Assembly (NCBI GenBank): GCA_002363575.1
Contig: DEWI01000078.1
Location: 30,848 to 50,413, forward strand
Reading direction: 5' to 3'
DNA length: 19,566 bases
Source: Verrucomicrobia bacterium UBA3214
GTDB lineage: Bacteria > Verrucomicrobiota > Kiritimatiellia > RFP12 > UBA1067
Shown: piece after piece, positions 6,168-14,551 of the stretch
How positions within the stretch are numbered: the first letter of the stretch is position 1
How the letters are laid out: every line of letters begins with the position of its first letter
Position numbers and translations under genes: made by a program
Notes under the pieces: model-generated
Database searches by the model: none
What the model was told of the DNA's origin: nothing
What the model saw: the letters and a program-made list of their open reading frames with translations, nothing else

Positions 6168-7121
6168 ATGTTGCGCGAGCGTATAGAGACGGAGAACGGG
6201 AGCGGGGCGCCGGCGGCGCCGCGCCACATCCCCGTCTTGCTGGCGGAGACGATGGAGGCGCTGGCCGTCCGCCCCGGCGGCAGATATATCGACGGGACGC
6301 TGGGGCGCGCCGGCCATGCGGCGGAAATAGTGCGGCGCGGCGGGCGCGTGCTCGGAATCGACCGCGACGCGCAGGCGCTCGCGGAAGTGGATGCAAAGAA
6401 GATAGACGGCTTGGAGATTTGCAAGGGGAATCATGGCAATCTGGCGGAAATAGCACATGCAAGGGGATGGAACAATGTTGATGGAATATTGCTCGATCTG
6501 GGCGTGTCGAGCCCTCAACTCGATGAAGCGGACCGCGGGTTCAGCTTCATGCGCGAGGGGCCGCTTGACATGCGCATGGACAGGGAAAGCGGCTTGACCG
6601 CCGCCGACCTTGTGAACAGCGCGAGCGCGGAGCGGCTGGAAGAGGCCTTTCGCGAATACGGGGAGGAGCCGGGCGCTCGGCGAATCGCCAAAGCGATTGT
6701 GGAGGAACGCGTACCTAGGCCGTTCCGCACCACGACCGAATTGGCGCTCTTCGTCGAGCGGCTGGTTGGACGCCATGGCTCGCGGCATGGCGCCACGCGA
6801 GTCTTCCAGGCGCTGCGCATGGCCGTGAACGACGAATTGGGCGAGCTGGAGCGCGCGCTCGGCGGCGGACTCGAGATTCTCGCCCGCGGCGGCCGCTTTG
6901 CCGTGATAACATTCGAGTCGATCAGCGACAGGACGGTGAAGAGGTTCTTCGCCCGGCATGCGGGGAAGATGGTCTCGCTTCAGCAGGGCGGCGAAGAATG
7001 GCGCGGCGAGGAGCCGCGCGTGCGGCTCGTCGCGAGACACGCCATCGCCGCTGGCGCCGGCGAAATCGCCGGCAATCCGCGCGCGCGCAGCGCCAAGCTG
7101 CGCTGCGCGGAAAAAATTTGA
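6168..7121 (+). CDS. rsmH: 16S rRNA m4C1402 methyltransferase RsmH
   Basis: RsmH (MraW) uses S-adenosylmethionine to methylate N4 of C1402 in 16S rRNA and is the usual second gene of dcw clusters. Visible motifs, numbered from this start, are RHIPVLLAE (19-27), the cofactor loop YIDGTLGRAGH (40-50), GID (63-65), LLDLGVSSPQLD (108-119), GPLDMRMD (131-138) and FQALRMAVNDELGELE. The late motif usually written FHSLEDR reads FESISDR, so a normally conserved His is Glu. The protein has 317 residues from the ATG at 6168. A TTG at 6135 would add 11 residues; neither site has a clear Shine-Dalgarno, so the start is uncertain. The C-terminal coding end contains a 9-bp inverted repeat (7084-7092/7101-7109), and a second hairpin follows the stop. 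Confidence 0.92.
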   Translation: MLRERIETENGSGAPAAPRHIPVLLAETMEALAVRPGGRYIDGTLGRAGHAAEIVRRGGRVLGIDRDAQALAEVDAKKIDGLEICKGNHGNLAEIAHARGWNNVDGILLDLGVSSPQLDEADRGFSFMREGPLDMRMDRESGLTAADLVNSASAERLEEAFREYGEEPGARRIAKAIVEERVPRPFRTTTELALFVERLVGRHGSRHGATRVFQALRMAVNDELGELERALGGGLEILARGGRFAVITFESISDRTVKRFFARHAGKMVSLQQGGEEWRGEEPRVRLVARHAIAAGAGEIAGNPRARSAKLRCAEKI

Positions 7122-7125
7122 GCAA

Positions 7126-7149
7126 GCGCCGCGCCGGCAGGCGCGGCGC
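7126..7149. repeat. Perfect 10-bp hairpin after rsmH
   Basis: GCGCCGCGCC (7126-7135) and GGCGCGGCGC (7140-7149) form a perfect 10-bp stem with the tetraloop GGCA, starting 5 bases after the rsmH stop codon. No T-run follows, so it is more likely a transcript-processing, pausing or stabilising element than an intrinsic terminator. The rest of the 209-base gap to ftsL (7150-7330) shows no gene or clear promoter. Confidence 0.55.
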
Positions 7150-7330
7150 GCCGTGAAGACGGAACAATGGAAGGAAGGGGACTGGCACGTCTAAGAGGCG
7201 CCCGCGCGCCGGCTCGAGCGGAAAATCCGGTGCAGAGAAGAAACAGCCGCAAGCCGCCTTGGATTCCGTATCCGGACGAATGAAGATTTTGACAGTACAA
7301 ACCCGGTTTCTCAAACAACAGGAGGTCGAT

Positions 7331-7759
7331 ATGCGTTTGATCAGAAGGAAGAATTGGAAGATATCCCGCAAGACGAGCGTTGTCGCCCAAAACACCGCAT
7401 ATGTTGGCGGCATCATGCTGCTGGTGTTCGTGATGGTGATAATCAACATGCTCGCATCTTCGAAATGCAGCCTGCTGATGAAGTCCATCGGCGACAAGGA
7501 GCGTGTCCTCGCCCGCCTCGAAGACGAGCGCACTCGCGAAAGCGCGCGTTGGGAGGAGATGAAGACACAAGAGAATCTCGACGCCGCGCTGCGCCGCCAC
7601 GGCCTCGCGATGAAAGTGCCCGAGCAGAGCCAGATCGTCCGCATGAACAGCGAAGGACGCCTGAAACCGGCGCAGATTTCCGTCGCCAAGGAAATGCAGA
7701 GAGCGCGCGGCGCAATGACCGCGAGCTTCGCGGCGGCGCATCCGCGTCGCGTCAGGTAG
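7331..7759 (+). CDS. ftsL: FtsL-like division protein
   Basis: This 142-residue protein has the layout of FtsL, the small single-pass partner of FtsB, FtsQ, FtsW and FtsI in the division machine. It has a basic cytoplasmic start (MRLIRRKNWKISRK), one transmembrane helix at ~22-41, and a charged coiled-coil-prone periplasmic segment at ~45-85. This is followed by AALRRHGLAMKVPEQSQIV, like the membrane-distal end of FtsL. FtsL sequences are poorly conserved, so the call rests on layout and on the position between rsmH and ftsI. AGGAGG 5 bases before the ATG fixes the start; open codons upstream from 7259 lack such a site. A tail of about 35 residues past the usual FtsL end is basic and probably disordered. 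Confidence 0.75.
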   Translation: MRLIRRKNWKISRKTSVVAQNTAYVGGIMLLVFVMVIINMLASSKCSLLMKSIGDKERVLARLEDERTRESARWEEMKTQENLDAALRRHGLAMKVPEQSQIVRMNSEGRLKPAQISVAKEMQRARGAMTASFAAAHPRRVR

Positions 7760-7808
7760 CCATGCGCGCGTTCCGGCGTTTCTCCGGAGCGACAAGCGGT
7801 AATCGACT

Positions 7809-9593
7809 ATGGCTGGCGGCGGCAACGGGAGATTCTGGTTCGCCGTGGCGGGGCTTTCGCTCTTCGCCGCGTACAGCGCGCAGAAACTCGTGCGCGCGCA
7901 TTTCGGCGACGATGCCGATGCGCCGCGCTATGAATTCAAGCGCACGATCCCTGCATGCCGCGGCTCGATCTTCGACGCCGGCGGAACGACGCGCGCGCTC
8001 GTGCGCTCCATACCTTGCTGGGAATACCGTCTCGATCCCGTCGCGCTCACGAATGCCGTCGTGCGGCCGAAAGGCGAAAGACAGCCGCGCACGAAAGAGG
8101 CGATTTGCCGGACGATCGCCGGGCAGCTTTCCCTCGACTACGCGAAGCTGCTGGAGATGGCGGGGAACACCGCCAACCGCTACCAGTTTCTCGCGCAATC
8201 CACCGACACCGCCTCCCACGACATCCTAGCGAACCGCCGCTACGTCTCCGGCGTCGCGATCGTCGATAAGCAGATACGCCAGTATTTCAACAACCGCCGG
8301 CTCTGCCATGTGATCGGCGCGATCAACAAGGAAGGCGTCGGCTCCTCCGGACTCGAGCTGCGGTACGACCGCGAGCTTTCCGGTATCGACGGCTACGTGC
8401 GCGGCTATCGCGATGCGCGCGGCGCCGAGCTTCGCGACAGGCAGATCGAAAGAGTCGAGCCGAAGAACGGCGCGGATATATATTTGACCATCGACGCGAA
8501 TCTGCAATACTCCGTCGAGACGATTCTCGAAGAAGGCATACGCGAGTACGAGGCCGCCAGCGGCTGGTGCGTCATTCTCGATGTGAAAACGGGCGACGTC
8601 CTCGCTATGGCGTCCTATCCGAACTACCATCCATTGATGTTTGGGCGCACCGGCGACGACGCGAAAATCAATCGCGTGACTTCGCTTACGTACGAGCCGG
8701 GAAGCGTGATGAAAGTGATAACCGCGTGCGCAGGCATCGAGAGCGGCATCGTCTCGCCGGATTCCCTCTACACGACGAACAGGAATGACGACCGCTACTA
8801 CCGCCTGCCTGGCGATGGCAGCCACGTTTGGGACGAACGCATGAGCATCCGCGACGCGATTGTCCATTCTTCGAATATCGTCATCGGCAAACTCGGCTGC
8901 GACATCGGGCCTGAGCGTTTGTGGGGCTACATGAGGGCGTTCGGCTTCGGCTCGAAGACTGGCGTGGAAATCCCGGGCGAAGAAGCCGGCATACTGCCTT
9001 TCTGGAAGAAGTGGGACAAGGTGAAGTGGTCGCGCGCGCCGATCGGCCAAGGCGTTTCCGTCACGGCGATGCAACTCGCAAGCGCCTATCAGGCGATCGC
9101 GAATGATGGCGTGCGCATGAAGCCGCATGTCGTATCCAAAATCGTCTATACCGATGGACGCGGCCCGAAGGTGACTCTGCGCGAAGTCGCGTCGCGCCCG
9201 ATAAGCGCGGCGACCGCGCGGAAGATTCGCAAGATGATGCTCGGCGTGGCTTCGCCAGGCGGGACGGCGCGGCGCGCCGCCATCAAGGGCTATTCGGTCG
9301 CGGGGAAGACGGGCACCGCCCAGAAAGTCGTGAACGGCAGATATTCCGACCATCTATATCGCGCGACGTTCTGCGGCATCGTCCCCTCGGGAGTGGAGTT
9401 CGCCAACGAGGCGAATATCGAGCCGGAGCCTGCGCGCATCGTCGTGCTCGTCTCGCTTGACTTCGACAAGCGCACCAAATACCACCAGGGCGGAAACAGC
9501 GCAGGGCCGATCTTCAAGAATATCGCCTCCGCCGCGCTTCGCTATCTTGAAGTGGAGCCGGACCGCCCCGACGAATTAATGGACGAAGATTGA
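7809..9593 (+). CDS. ftsI: Septal peptidoglycan transpeptidase FtsI (PBP3-type)
   Basis: This class B penicillin-binding protein has 594 residues and crosslinks septal peptidoglycan in the periplasm, anchored by an N-terminal helix (~9-24). The pedestal domain begins with RTIPACRGSIFD (~45-56). The transpeptidase domain shows all three catalytic motifs: S299-V-M-K302 (nucleophile serine and lysine), S354-S-N356 and K500-T-G502. GQGVSVTAMQLASAYQAIANDG is replaced by nothing unusual and is typical of the family. There is no PASTA domain. The ATG at 7809 is the first start after an in-frame stop at 7800 and has no good Shine-Dalgarno; a different frame with an ATG at 7762 runs into this start and is discussed as a finding. 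No murE or other dcw gene follows. Confidence 0.93.
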   Translation: MAGGGNGRFWFAVAGLSLFAAYSAQKLVRAHFGDDADAPRYEFKRTIPACRGSIFDAGGTTRALVRSIPCWEYRLDPVALTNAVVRPKGERQPRTKEAICRTIAGQLSLDYAKLLEMAGNTANRYQFLAQSTDTASHDILANRRYVSGVAIVDKQIRQYFNNRRLCHVIGAINKEGVGSSGLELRYDRELSGIDGYVRGYRDARGAELRDRQIERVEPKNGADIYLTIDANLQYSVETILEEGIREYEAASGWCVILDVKTGDVLAMASYPNYHPLMFGRTGDDAKINRVTSLTYEPGSVMKVITACAGIESGIVSPDSLYTTNRNDDRYYRLPGDGSHVWDERMSIRDAIVHSSNIVIGKLGCDIGPERLWGYMRAFGFGSKTGVEIPGEEAGILPFWKKWDKVKWSRAPIGQGVSVTAMQLASAYQAIANDGVRMKPHVVSKIVYTDGRGPKVTLREVASRPISAATARKIRKMMLGVASPGGTARRAAIKGYSVAGKTGTAQKVVNGRYSDHLYRATFCGIVPSGVEFANEANIEPEPARIVVLVSLDFDKRTKYHQGGNSAGPIFKNIASAALRYLEVEPDRPDELMDED

Positions 9594-9633
9594 AGGGCGC
9601 GCTGGGCGCATTTGCACGAAAGGGAGTTTCGAT

Positions 9634-10386
9634 ATGGAACGATTCGACAGGATACTTTCTCTCTACGACGGGTATGTCGATACATACCGCGATGCCGCCG
9701 GCGCCTTGCCGCATTTGATGCAGCTGAAGCGCACCCACACCGCCTTCGTGGTCAAGAACGCGACTTCGATAGCCGACGGCGAAGGTTTCTCCTCCGCGCT
9801 CCGCGAGGATGCGATGATTGCGGCGCTTCTCCACGATACCGGGCGCTACGAACAGCTCAAGCTCTACGATACTTTCCGCGACGTCGAGTCGGTGGACCAT
9901 GCGGTTCTCTCGCACAAGATCGTCAAAGAGAAGGGGTGGACGGACGATGGCGCGATTCTCGATGCCGTCCTCTTCCACAATCGCCGCGAGCTTCCCGAAG
10001 GACTGGACGAGCGTACCGCGCTTCTTTCCCATACCGTCCGCGACGCCGACAAGCTCGACATCTTCCGCGTTCTCGAAAAGGAGATTGCGACGTCGGACTG
10101 GCGCAAGGATTCGCGGACATTCTGGAATCTGGCGACGAATCTTCCGCCGAATCCCGATGTCGTGAATGCCATTCTCGCGCACCGCCCGGTGGATTACAAG
10201 GATATCAAGAGCCTTGCGGATTTCATTCTCATACAAGTCGGCTGGATGGTCAGCGGACTGTATTTCGCGACTTCGCGGCGTCTCTGCGCAGAGCGCGGCC
10301 ACCTCGCGTTCCGTCGCGATTTCCTCCACAGCCTGACCGATTCGCCGGATGTAGATCGCGTCTGCGACGCCGCGCAAGGAATGTGA
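9634..10386 (+). CDS. HD-domain phosphohydrolase
   Basis: This 250-residue protein belongs to the HD superfamily of metal-dependent phosphohydrolases. The metal-binding pattern is visible as H35 (LKRTHTAFV), H67-D68 (ALLHDTGRYEQ), H89, H115 (VLFHNRRE) and D137 (RDADKLDIF). There is no signal peptide or membrane helix, so it should act in the cytoplasm. The substrate cannot be read from sequence; nucleotides or other phosphoesters are the usual range for such stand-alone HD proteins. GGGAG lies 8 bases before the ATG. It starts 40 bases after ftsI on the same strand and may be co-transcribed with the division genes, but there is no known functional link. Confidence 0.85.
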   Translation: MERFDRILSLYDGYVDTYRDAAGALPHLMQLKRTHTAFVVKNATSIADGEGFSSALREDAMIAALLHDTGRYEQLKLYDTFRDVESVDHAVLSHKIVKEKGWTDDGAILDAVLFHNRRELPEGLDERTALLSHTVRDADKLDIFRVLEKEIATSDWRKDSRTFWNLATNLPPNPDVVNAILAHRPVDYKDIKSLADFILIQVGWMVSGLYFATSRRLCAERGHLAFRRDFLHSLTDSPDVDRVCDAAQGM

Positions 10387-10453
10387 CGCGGCGCTCCCGC
10401 GCGCGGTGCGCTTGGCAAGCGCCACGTTTCACCTCATCGGAAAGGATATTGCC

Positions 10454-11290
10454 GTGAACCGCTTTTGTGTAATCGGCCATCCCGTGGCGCATTCGCTTTC
10501 TCCGGAAATGCACGCGGCCAATTTCGCCGCGCTGGGCTACGCCGGCGAATATTCCAAGTTCGACGTCGCCCCGGAGGACCTCGGCGCATTCGTCCGCCGC
10601 TTGCGCGACGATGGCTATCTCGGCATGAACGTGACCGTCCCGCACAAGCGCGCGGTGATGGAGTTCTTGGATCGCGTCGATGACACCGTCTCCGGATACG
10701 GGGCGTGCAATACGGTCAAATTCGAACGTGACGGCACGCTTTCCGGCTTCAACACCGATATAACTGGCTTCCATGATTGCCTGTCCGCGCATGGCTGCGG
10801 TATCCGCGGCGCGCGCGTCGCGATTCTCGGCTGCGGCGGCGCAGGCGAGGCTCTCGCGAAAGCCTGCCTGCGCAGCGGCGCCGCGGCTGTTTTCGTTGCC
10901 GCGCGCACGGCGGAATCGCGCCGCCGTCTTCTCGCGTCGCTTCGGGAGCTTGCCGCCGCATGCGCCGCGGCTCCGGTACTCGGCGAACTCGATACGGCCG
11001 ACGCGGCCGCCGCGCGCGAATGCGATTTGATCGTTAATGCAACGCCGATCGGTCTGAAGGAAACCGATGCCAGCGTGCTGCCCGCCGCTTCGTTCCGCGA
11101 AGGCCAGGTTGTGCTGGACATAATCCCCACGCGGCGCACTCCGCCGACCGCCGCGCTCGCGGCCTCGCGCGGCGCGACGGCGATAGGCGGCCTCGAATTC
11201 CTCGTCGGACAAGGCGCGAAATCTTTCGAAATTTGGACGGGGCTTCGCGCAGACCGTGCGGCGATGTTGAAGGCCGTTTGCAAGCCGTGA
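10454..11290 (+). CDS. aroE: Shikimate dehydrogenase
   Basis: AroE reduces 3-dehydroshikimate to shikimate with NADPH, the fourth step of the shikimate pathway to aromatic amino acids. The 278-residue protein shows the substrate-binding SLSPEMH (14-20), NVTVPHK with catalytic K65, the NTD motif with D102, the nucleotide loop GCGGAG (126-131), NATPIG, and a C-terminal GLEFLVGQGAKSFEIWTG helix. The NADP-preference motif usually written NRT reads ART, keeping Arg and Thr. The GTG at 10454 was chosen because AAAGGA lies 7 bases upstream and FCVIGHPVAHS begins at the family's usual place. An upstream GTG at 10406 would add 16 residues. It follows the HD gene by 67 bases and converges with the next gene. 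Confidence 0.92.
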   Translation: MNRFCVIGHPVAHSLSPEMHAANFAALGYAGEYSKFDVAPEDLGAFVRRLRDDGYLGMNVTVPHKRAVMEFLDRVDDTVSGYGACNTVKFERDGTLSGFNTDITGFHDCLSAHGCGIRGARVAILGCGGAGEALAKACLRSGAAAVFVAARTAESRRRLLASLRELAAACAAAPVLGELDTADAAAARECDLIVNATPIGLKETDASVLPAASFREGQVVLDIIPTRRTPPTAALAASRGATAIGGLEFLVGQGAKSFEIWTGLRADRAAMLKAVCKP

Positions 11291-11321
11291 AACTTTTTGC
11301 CGCCCAGAAACCGCGGAAGCG

Positions 11322-14300
11322 TCAATAAAGCTTCTTGCCGTAAACGAGAATCTTCGAAAGCATGAAGCCCGATTGCTCGTCGCGGCCGTCGCGGGATTTT
11401 CTCGGCAATCTGCGGACTCTCACATAGCGGGCGCGCGGGGCCTTGGAAAGCGTGAATTCCACGCGGTATTGATCGCGCAGGCGGGAATCTTCGTAAACCT
11501 TAGTCCAGTTCGCGCCGTCTTCGGAGACTTCGATTTCTATCGGCAGCTGCCCCTCGCGGAGCTTTTTGTCCGGCGAGCGGTTCACTACGACGATGCCGCG
11601 AAGCGAACACGGCCCGGCGAGAACGACTTTCGCCCAAGGTTCGACGTATTGATCGACGCAGAACGTGAAGTTCTGCACGGGCGAAGAGTCTATCGCCTTC
11701 GGATGCAAGGCGGGATTGTCGCCGGGCGCGGATTTCGAAAGGCAGATCATCCCTTCCGCGGAGACCAGCTCGCCGTTGAAATCCTTCTCCTTGAAGCGCG
11801 GCCCGGCGACAGGCTCGCCGATCTTTTCCTGCATCTCCGCGAACTGGCGGAATGCGGCTATGTTTCCGCCGTCTTCGGCGGAAAGTATGAACGCGCCGAG
11901 ATCGGGCTTGCCGCGCTTCGCCGCCGCCACGGCCTTCGCGCCGACGCTGCCGGTCTTGCGGAGCGAATCGGCGAATTTCGCCGCCATCTTCGGAATCGAA
12001 TTGAGAAATCTGGAGGCGCGCTTTTCGTCGGCGAAGATGAATTGCGCGCACCATCCGAGAGTCTGCGCGAAGTACGTCTTCGTGCCGTATTGCGCGGCGA
12101 CGATGCTTTGCACGGCTCTTTCCATTTCTTCGGGATTGCTCTCGAGCGGGCGCGCCCAGCGCTTCAGAACGATGCTTATGTCGCCGTTGTCCTGCAGCAT
12201 TTCGTCGCGCTGGCGCAGCAGCGGCGCGAACTCCGCGAGCGCGTCGGCCAGATCTTTTGCGGAACCTTCGCCGGCAAGGCGCTCGAAGTACGGCGTCAAG
12301 AGATCCCATAGCGGGTGCCGCAGGCCGTCGAGGGCTTTGATGCACGCGCGCGCGAATATTCTGTGTTCTTCGAGAGGGCGGTGCGCGCGAACGATCCAGT
12401 CCCCGTAGGCGCGCCAGGCCGTGTAGTGGCCATGCCACGAGTTGCAAGCAAGGCGATGGAGGCGCATTGCGCGCATCTCCTCTCCGCGGCTTTCCGCAAG
12501 ATGGGCGAGTTCCAGCGCGCGATCCGCGTTCAGTCTCTTTTCCCTGTCCCCTTCGAAAGTCGCTTCTGCGGCGGCGGTGTACGTCCAGTGCCCGGAGCCG
12601 GGCCAGAAGCCGGAGAATCCCGTGGGCGGCGAGATGAAGTTGTCGATTTCCCACGTGCCGTCTGCGAGGCGGCGCGTGAAGGCGCAGTGGCGCGGCTGCC
12701 CTACGGGGATGGATGGAAGGCCGTGGGCGTTCGAGCAGCACGAGGCGAATGTGGAGAGTTCTCCGCAGACGCCGCCGACGAGATAGGAGTAGCGGCGCTT
12801 CGGCCATTCCCCTGCCGCGATCCACGGCTCGTAGTATGCCGGGGTGTGGATGTGCTCGCCGAGGCAGTTCCGCATTCGATACGGCACGAAGCCGAGCGCG
12901 CCGCCCATGCGCCCTCGCGAGACGTTGCAGAAGGTATCGAGAAAGCGCTGCTGGTTCGGCGGATCTTCTTCGGCCGGGCAGTGTATCTGGCGTATCGCGT
13001 AGCGCCACAGCCACGTGCCTTGCGTGTACGCCGCTTTGTGCAGGCGGTTGGAAAGGGCGGTCGCGCGGTATGCGTCCAGCCAGTCGGCGAGCCATTCTTC
13101 GGAGGCGTCTGGCTTTTCCAGCGCCGTTGCGGTGGCGAAGCGCCGTCCTGCGCCGTCCTCGCCATCCAGCCACTGGCCGCCGTCCTGGAAATACAGGGAT
13201 TCGAGCGCGAGTATGGCGTTCCCCCAATCCCTGCAATCGCCGCTCCACGCGAAATCTTCCATCCATTCGCGGTCGCGGAAGAAGGCGGCGAGGAAAGCGC
13301 GAGAGCCCGGGCGCGCCTTCAGCTGTTCCCATGCGTGGGCGCCGATTCTCCGCAGCACGGCGTAGAGGGCGATGTTGCGCTTCTCTTCGTCGCTGTAGCC
13401 ATTGACCGGCTTGAGCGCGGCGATGCGCGAAGAGATTTCGGCGAGCTTGAAAGGAGTTTGGATTTTCTTTGCGTTTGCCGGGCGTTCGCGGACATCGGCG
13501 CGGTAGCGCGGCGCGCTCGCGATTTTCTCGCCGCCGAGGCGCAGATAGCCGAGCGCGCACTGTCCCCAGACAGTGTCGCGCCCGAGCGCGAGCACGCGGC
13601 GCAATATCTCCGTGCAGGCGTCGCCGGCGGATGCCGAGCCGCCTTCGCGGCGGAATGCGAATTCCGCCATTTCGATCGCCTGGCGCTGTACGACGGCGAG
13701 GTTGTTCGTGGGGATCGCGCGAAGCTTGGCGATATGCTTCTCTCCGTTTTCCAGGCTCCCGGACTTCGCGAATTGCGTGGCCGCTTCGATTTCATCGAAC
13801 CCGCATCCCATCGAGAGGCGGCGATACCATCCGAATTTGTCGCCGGCGTCGATTTCCGCGAGGTGCTCCCACTGCTCCTTCCATGCGAAGTCGCCCTCGT
13901 AAAGGAACTTCGAGGCGAATTCGCCGGTCTGCGCTTCGAGCGCCAGGAAGCCTTTGCCGAGCGCATCGGCGGCGGCTGCGTTCTTCCCTCTCCCGTGGTC
14001 GAAGAGCGTCTGGACTTCGCGCCGCACTTCGGCCGCCGCGAGAATGTCGCGCGCGAGAGAGTCGGCGGTAATGTCGTACGGGATGTTTTCGAGCTGCGCG
14101 TAGAGCCTGCGCGGCTCGTCCGTCAGGCAAGTAATCGCGGGGTAGCGCCACGTCGGCACGCGGACCTTTTCAAGCTTGGCGTTCGCCGCCTTGACTTTGG
14201 CGTCCGGCTCCTCCATGTCGTCGTAGATCGCGAAATCGTAGCGACCAGCGAGCGGCCTGCGAAACTCCGCCGATTCGAAAACCTTGCGCACGAAGTCGCC

Positions 14301-14435
14301 GCTGGCGCACCAATCGCTTCCGCACTGCAAGACGAGCAAGGCTTTGCCGGACGCCGCGTTTGGCGCGGCGCCTAGAAGGATCGCCGCGGCGAGCGCAAGC
14401 GCGCGCTTTGCATTTTTCCCTGTCTTTGGCTGCAT
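11322..14435 (-). CDS. Secreted thioredoxin-like / transglutaminase-like / F5-8C protein
   Basis: This 1037-residue protein carries a Sec signal peptide (basic KTGKNAKR, hydrophobic ALALAAAILLGAA, likely cut near residue 30). Residues ~31-135 look like a thioredoxin fold (ALLVLQCGSDWCASG), but the CXXC motif is C43-A-S-G46, so it cannot do ordinary dithiol exchange. Residues ~140-540 are mainly helical, Trp-rich and unrecognised. Residues ~550-615 resemble a transglutaminase/papain-like core: GGVCGELSTF with C557, GQPRHCAF with H583, and GTWEIDNF with D598 as possible triad. Residues ~885-1036 look like an F5/8 type C (discoidin) carbohydrate-binding domain (IEVSEDGANWTKVYED, ARYVRVRR). Substrate and role are unknown; a peptidase or glycan/peptide-processing role outside the cytoplasm is a guess. 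The start is set by the signal peptide; ribosome-site evidence is weak. The gene lies 116 bases after the RND permease on the same strand and only 31 bases from the convergent aroE end. Confidence 0.7.
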   Translation of the reverse strand: MQPKTGKNAKRALALAAAILLGAAPNAASGKALLVLQCGSDWCASGDFVRKVFESAEFRRPLAGRYDFAIYDDMEEPDAKVKAANAKLEKVRVPTWRYPAITCLTDEPRRLYAQLENIPYDITADSLARDILAAAEVRREVQTLFDHGRGKNAAAADALGKGFLALEAQTGEFASKFLYEGDFAWKEQWEHLAEIDAGDKFGWYRRLSMGCGFDEIEAATQFAKSGSLENGEKHIAKLRAIPTNNLAVVQRQAIEMAEFAFRREGGSASAGDACTEILRRVLALGRDTVWGQCALGYLRLGGEKIASAPRYRADVRERPANAKKIQTPFKLAEISSRIAALKPVNGYSDEEKRNIALYAVLRRIGAHAWEQLKARPGSRAFLAAFFRDREWMEDFAWSGDCRDWGNAILALESLYFQDGGQWLDGEDGAGRRFATATALEKPDASEEWLADWLDAYRATALSNRLHKAAYTQGTWLWRYAIRQIHCPAEEDPPNQQRFLDTFCNVSRGRMGGALGFVPYRMRNCLGEHIHTPAYYEPWIAAGEWPKRRYSYLVGGVCGELSTFASCCSNAHGLPSIPVGQPRHCAFTRRLADGTWEIDNFISPPTGFSGFWPGSGHWTYTAAAEATFEGDREKRLNADRALELAHLAESRGEEMRAMRLHRLACNSWHGHYTAWRAYGDWIVRAHRPLEEHRIFARACIKALDGLRHPLWDLLTPYFERLAGEGSAKDLADALAEFAPLLRQRDEMLQDNGDISIVLKRWARPLESNPEEMERAVQSIVAAQYGTKTYFAQTLGWCAQFIFADEKRASRFLNSIPKMAAKFADSLRKTGSVGAKAVAAAKRGKPDLGAFILSAEDGGNIAAFRQFAEMQEKIGEPVAGPRFKEKDFNGELVSAEGMICLSKSAPGDNPALHPKAIDSSPVQNFTFCVDQYVEPWAKVVLAGPCSLRGIVVVNRSPDKKLREGQLPIEIEVSEDGANWTKVYEDSRLRDQYRVEFTLSKAPRARYVRVRRLPRKSRDGRDEQSGFMLSKILVYGKKLY

Positions 14436-14505
14436 ACTCGCGCCTGCCTTGCAAGTCCGGGGAAAGCCCGCCGCGGCGCGGGTGCCTTCACAGCCGCGGG
14501 CGAAA

Positions 14506-14532
14506 GCCGCGAATGCGCTGGCGCATCGCGGC
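14506..14532. repeat. GC-rich hairpin between RND permease and secreted-protein genes
   Basis: GCCGCG (14506-14511) plus ATGCGC (14513-14518) pair with GCGCAT (14521-14526) and CGCGGC (14527-14532). This gives 12 base pairs with one bulged A and a tight loop, 20 bases after the permease stop codon. No T-run follows on the minus strand, so it may be a Rho-aided terminator or a 3'-end stabiliser. Confidence 0.5.
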
Positions 14533-14551
14533 GGCCGCCCGCGGCCGTTCG

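Noticed and set aside
8226..9353. A 375-codon minus-strand open frame opposite ftsI
   Set aside because: The plus strand carries all three transpeptidase motifs; the opposite frame has His/Asp/Arg-rich composition typical of a shadow and no ribosome site.
12315..14375. A 686-codon open frame on the plus strand opposite the large secreted protein
   Set aside because: It is Arg- and Glu-rich with no family features, and the minus-strand frame there has a signal peptide and recognisable domains. Long antisense frames are expected in GC-rich coding DNA.
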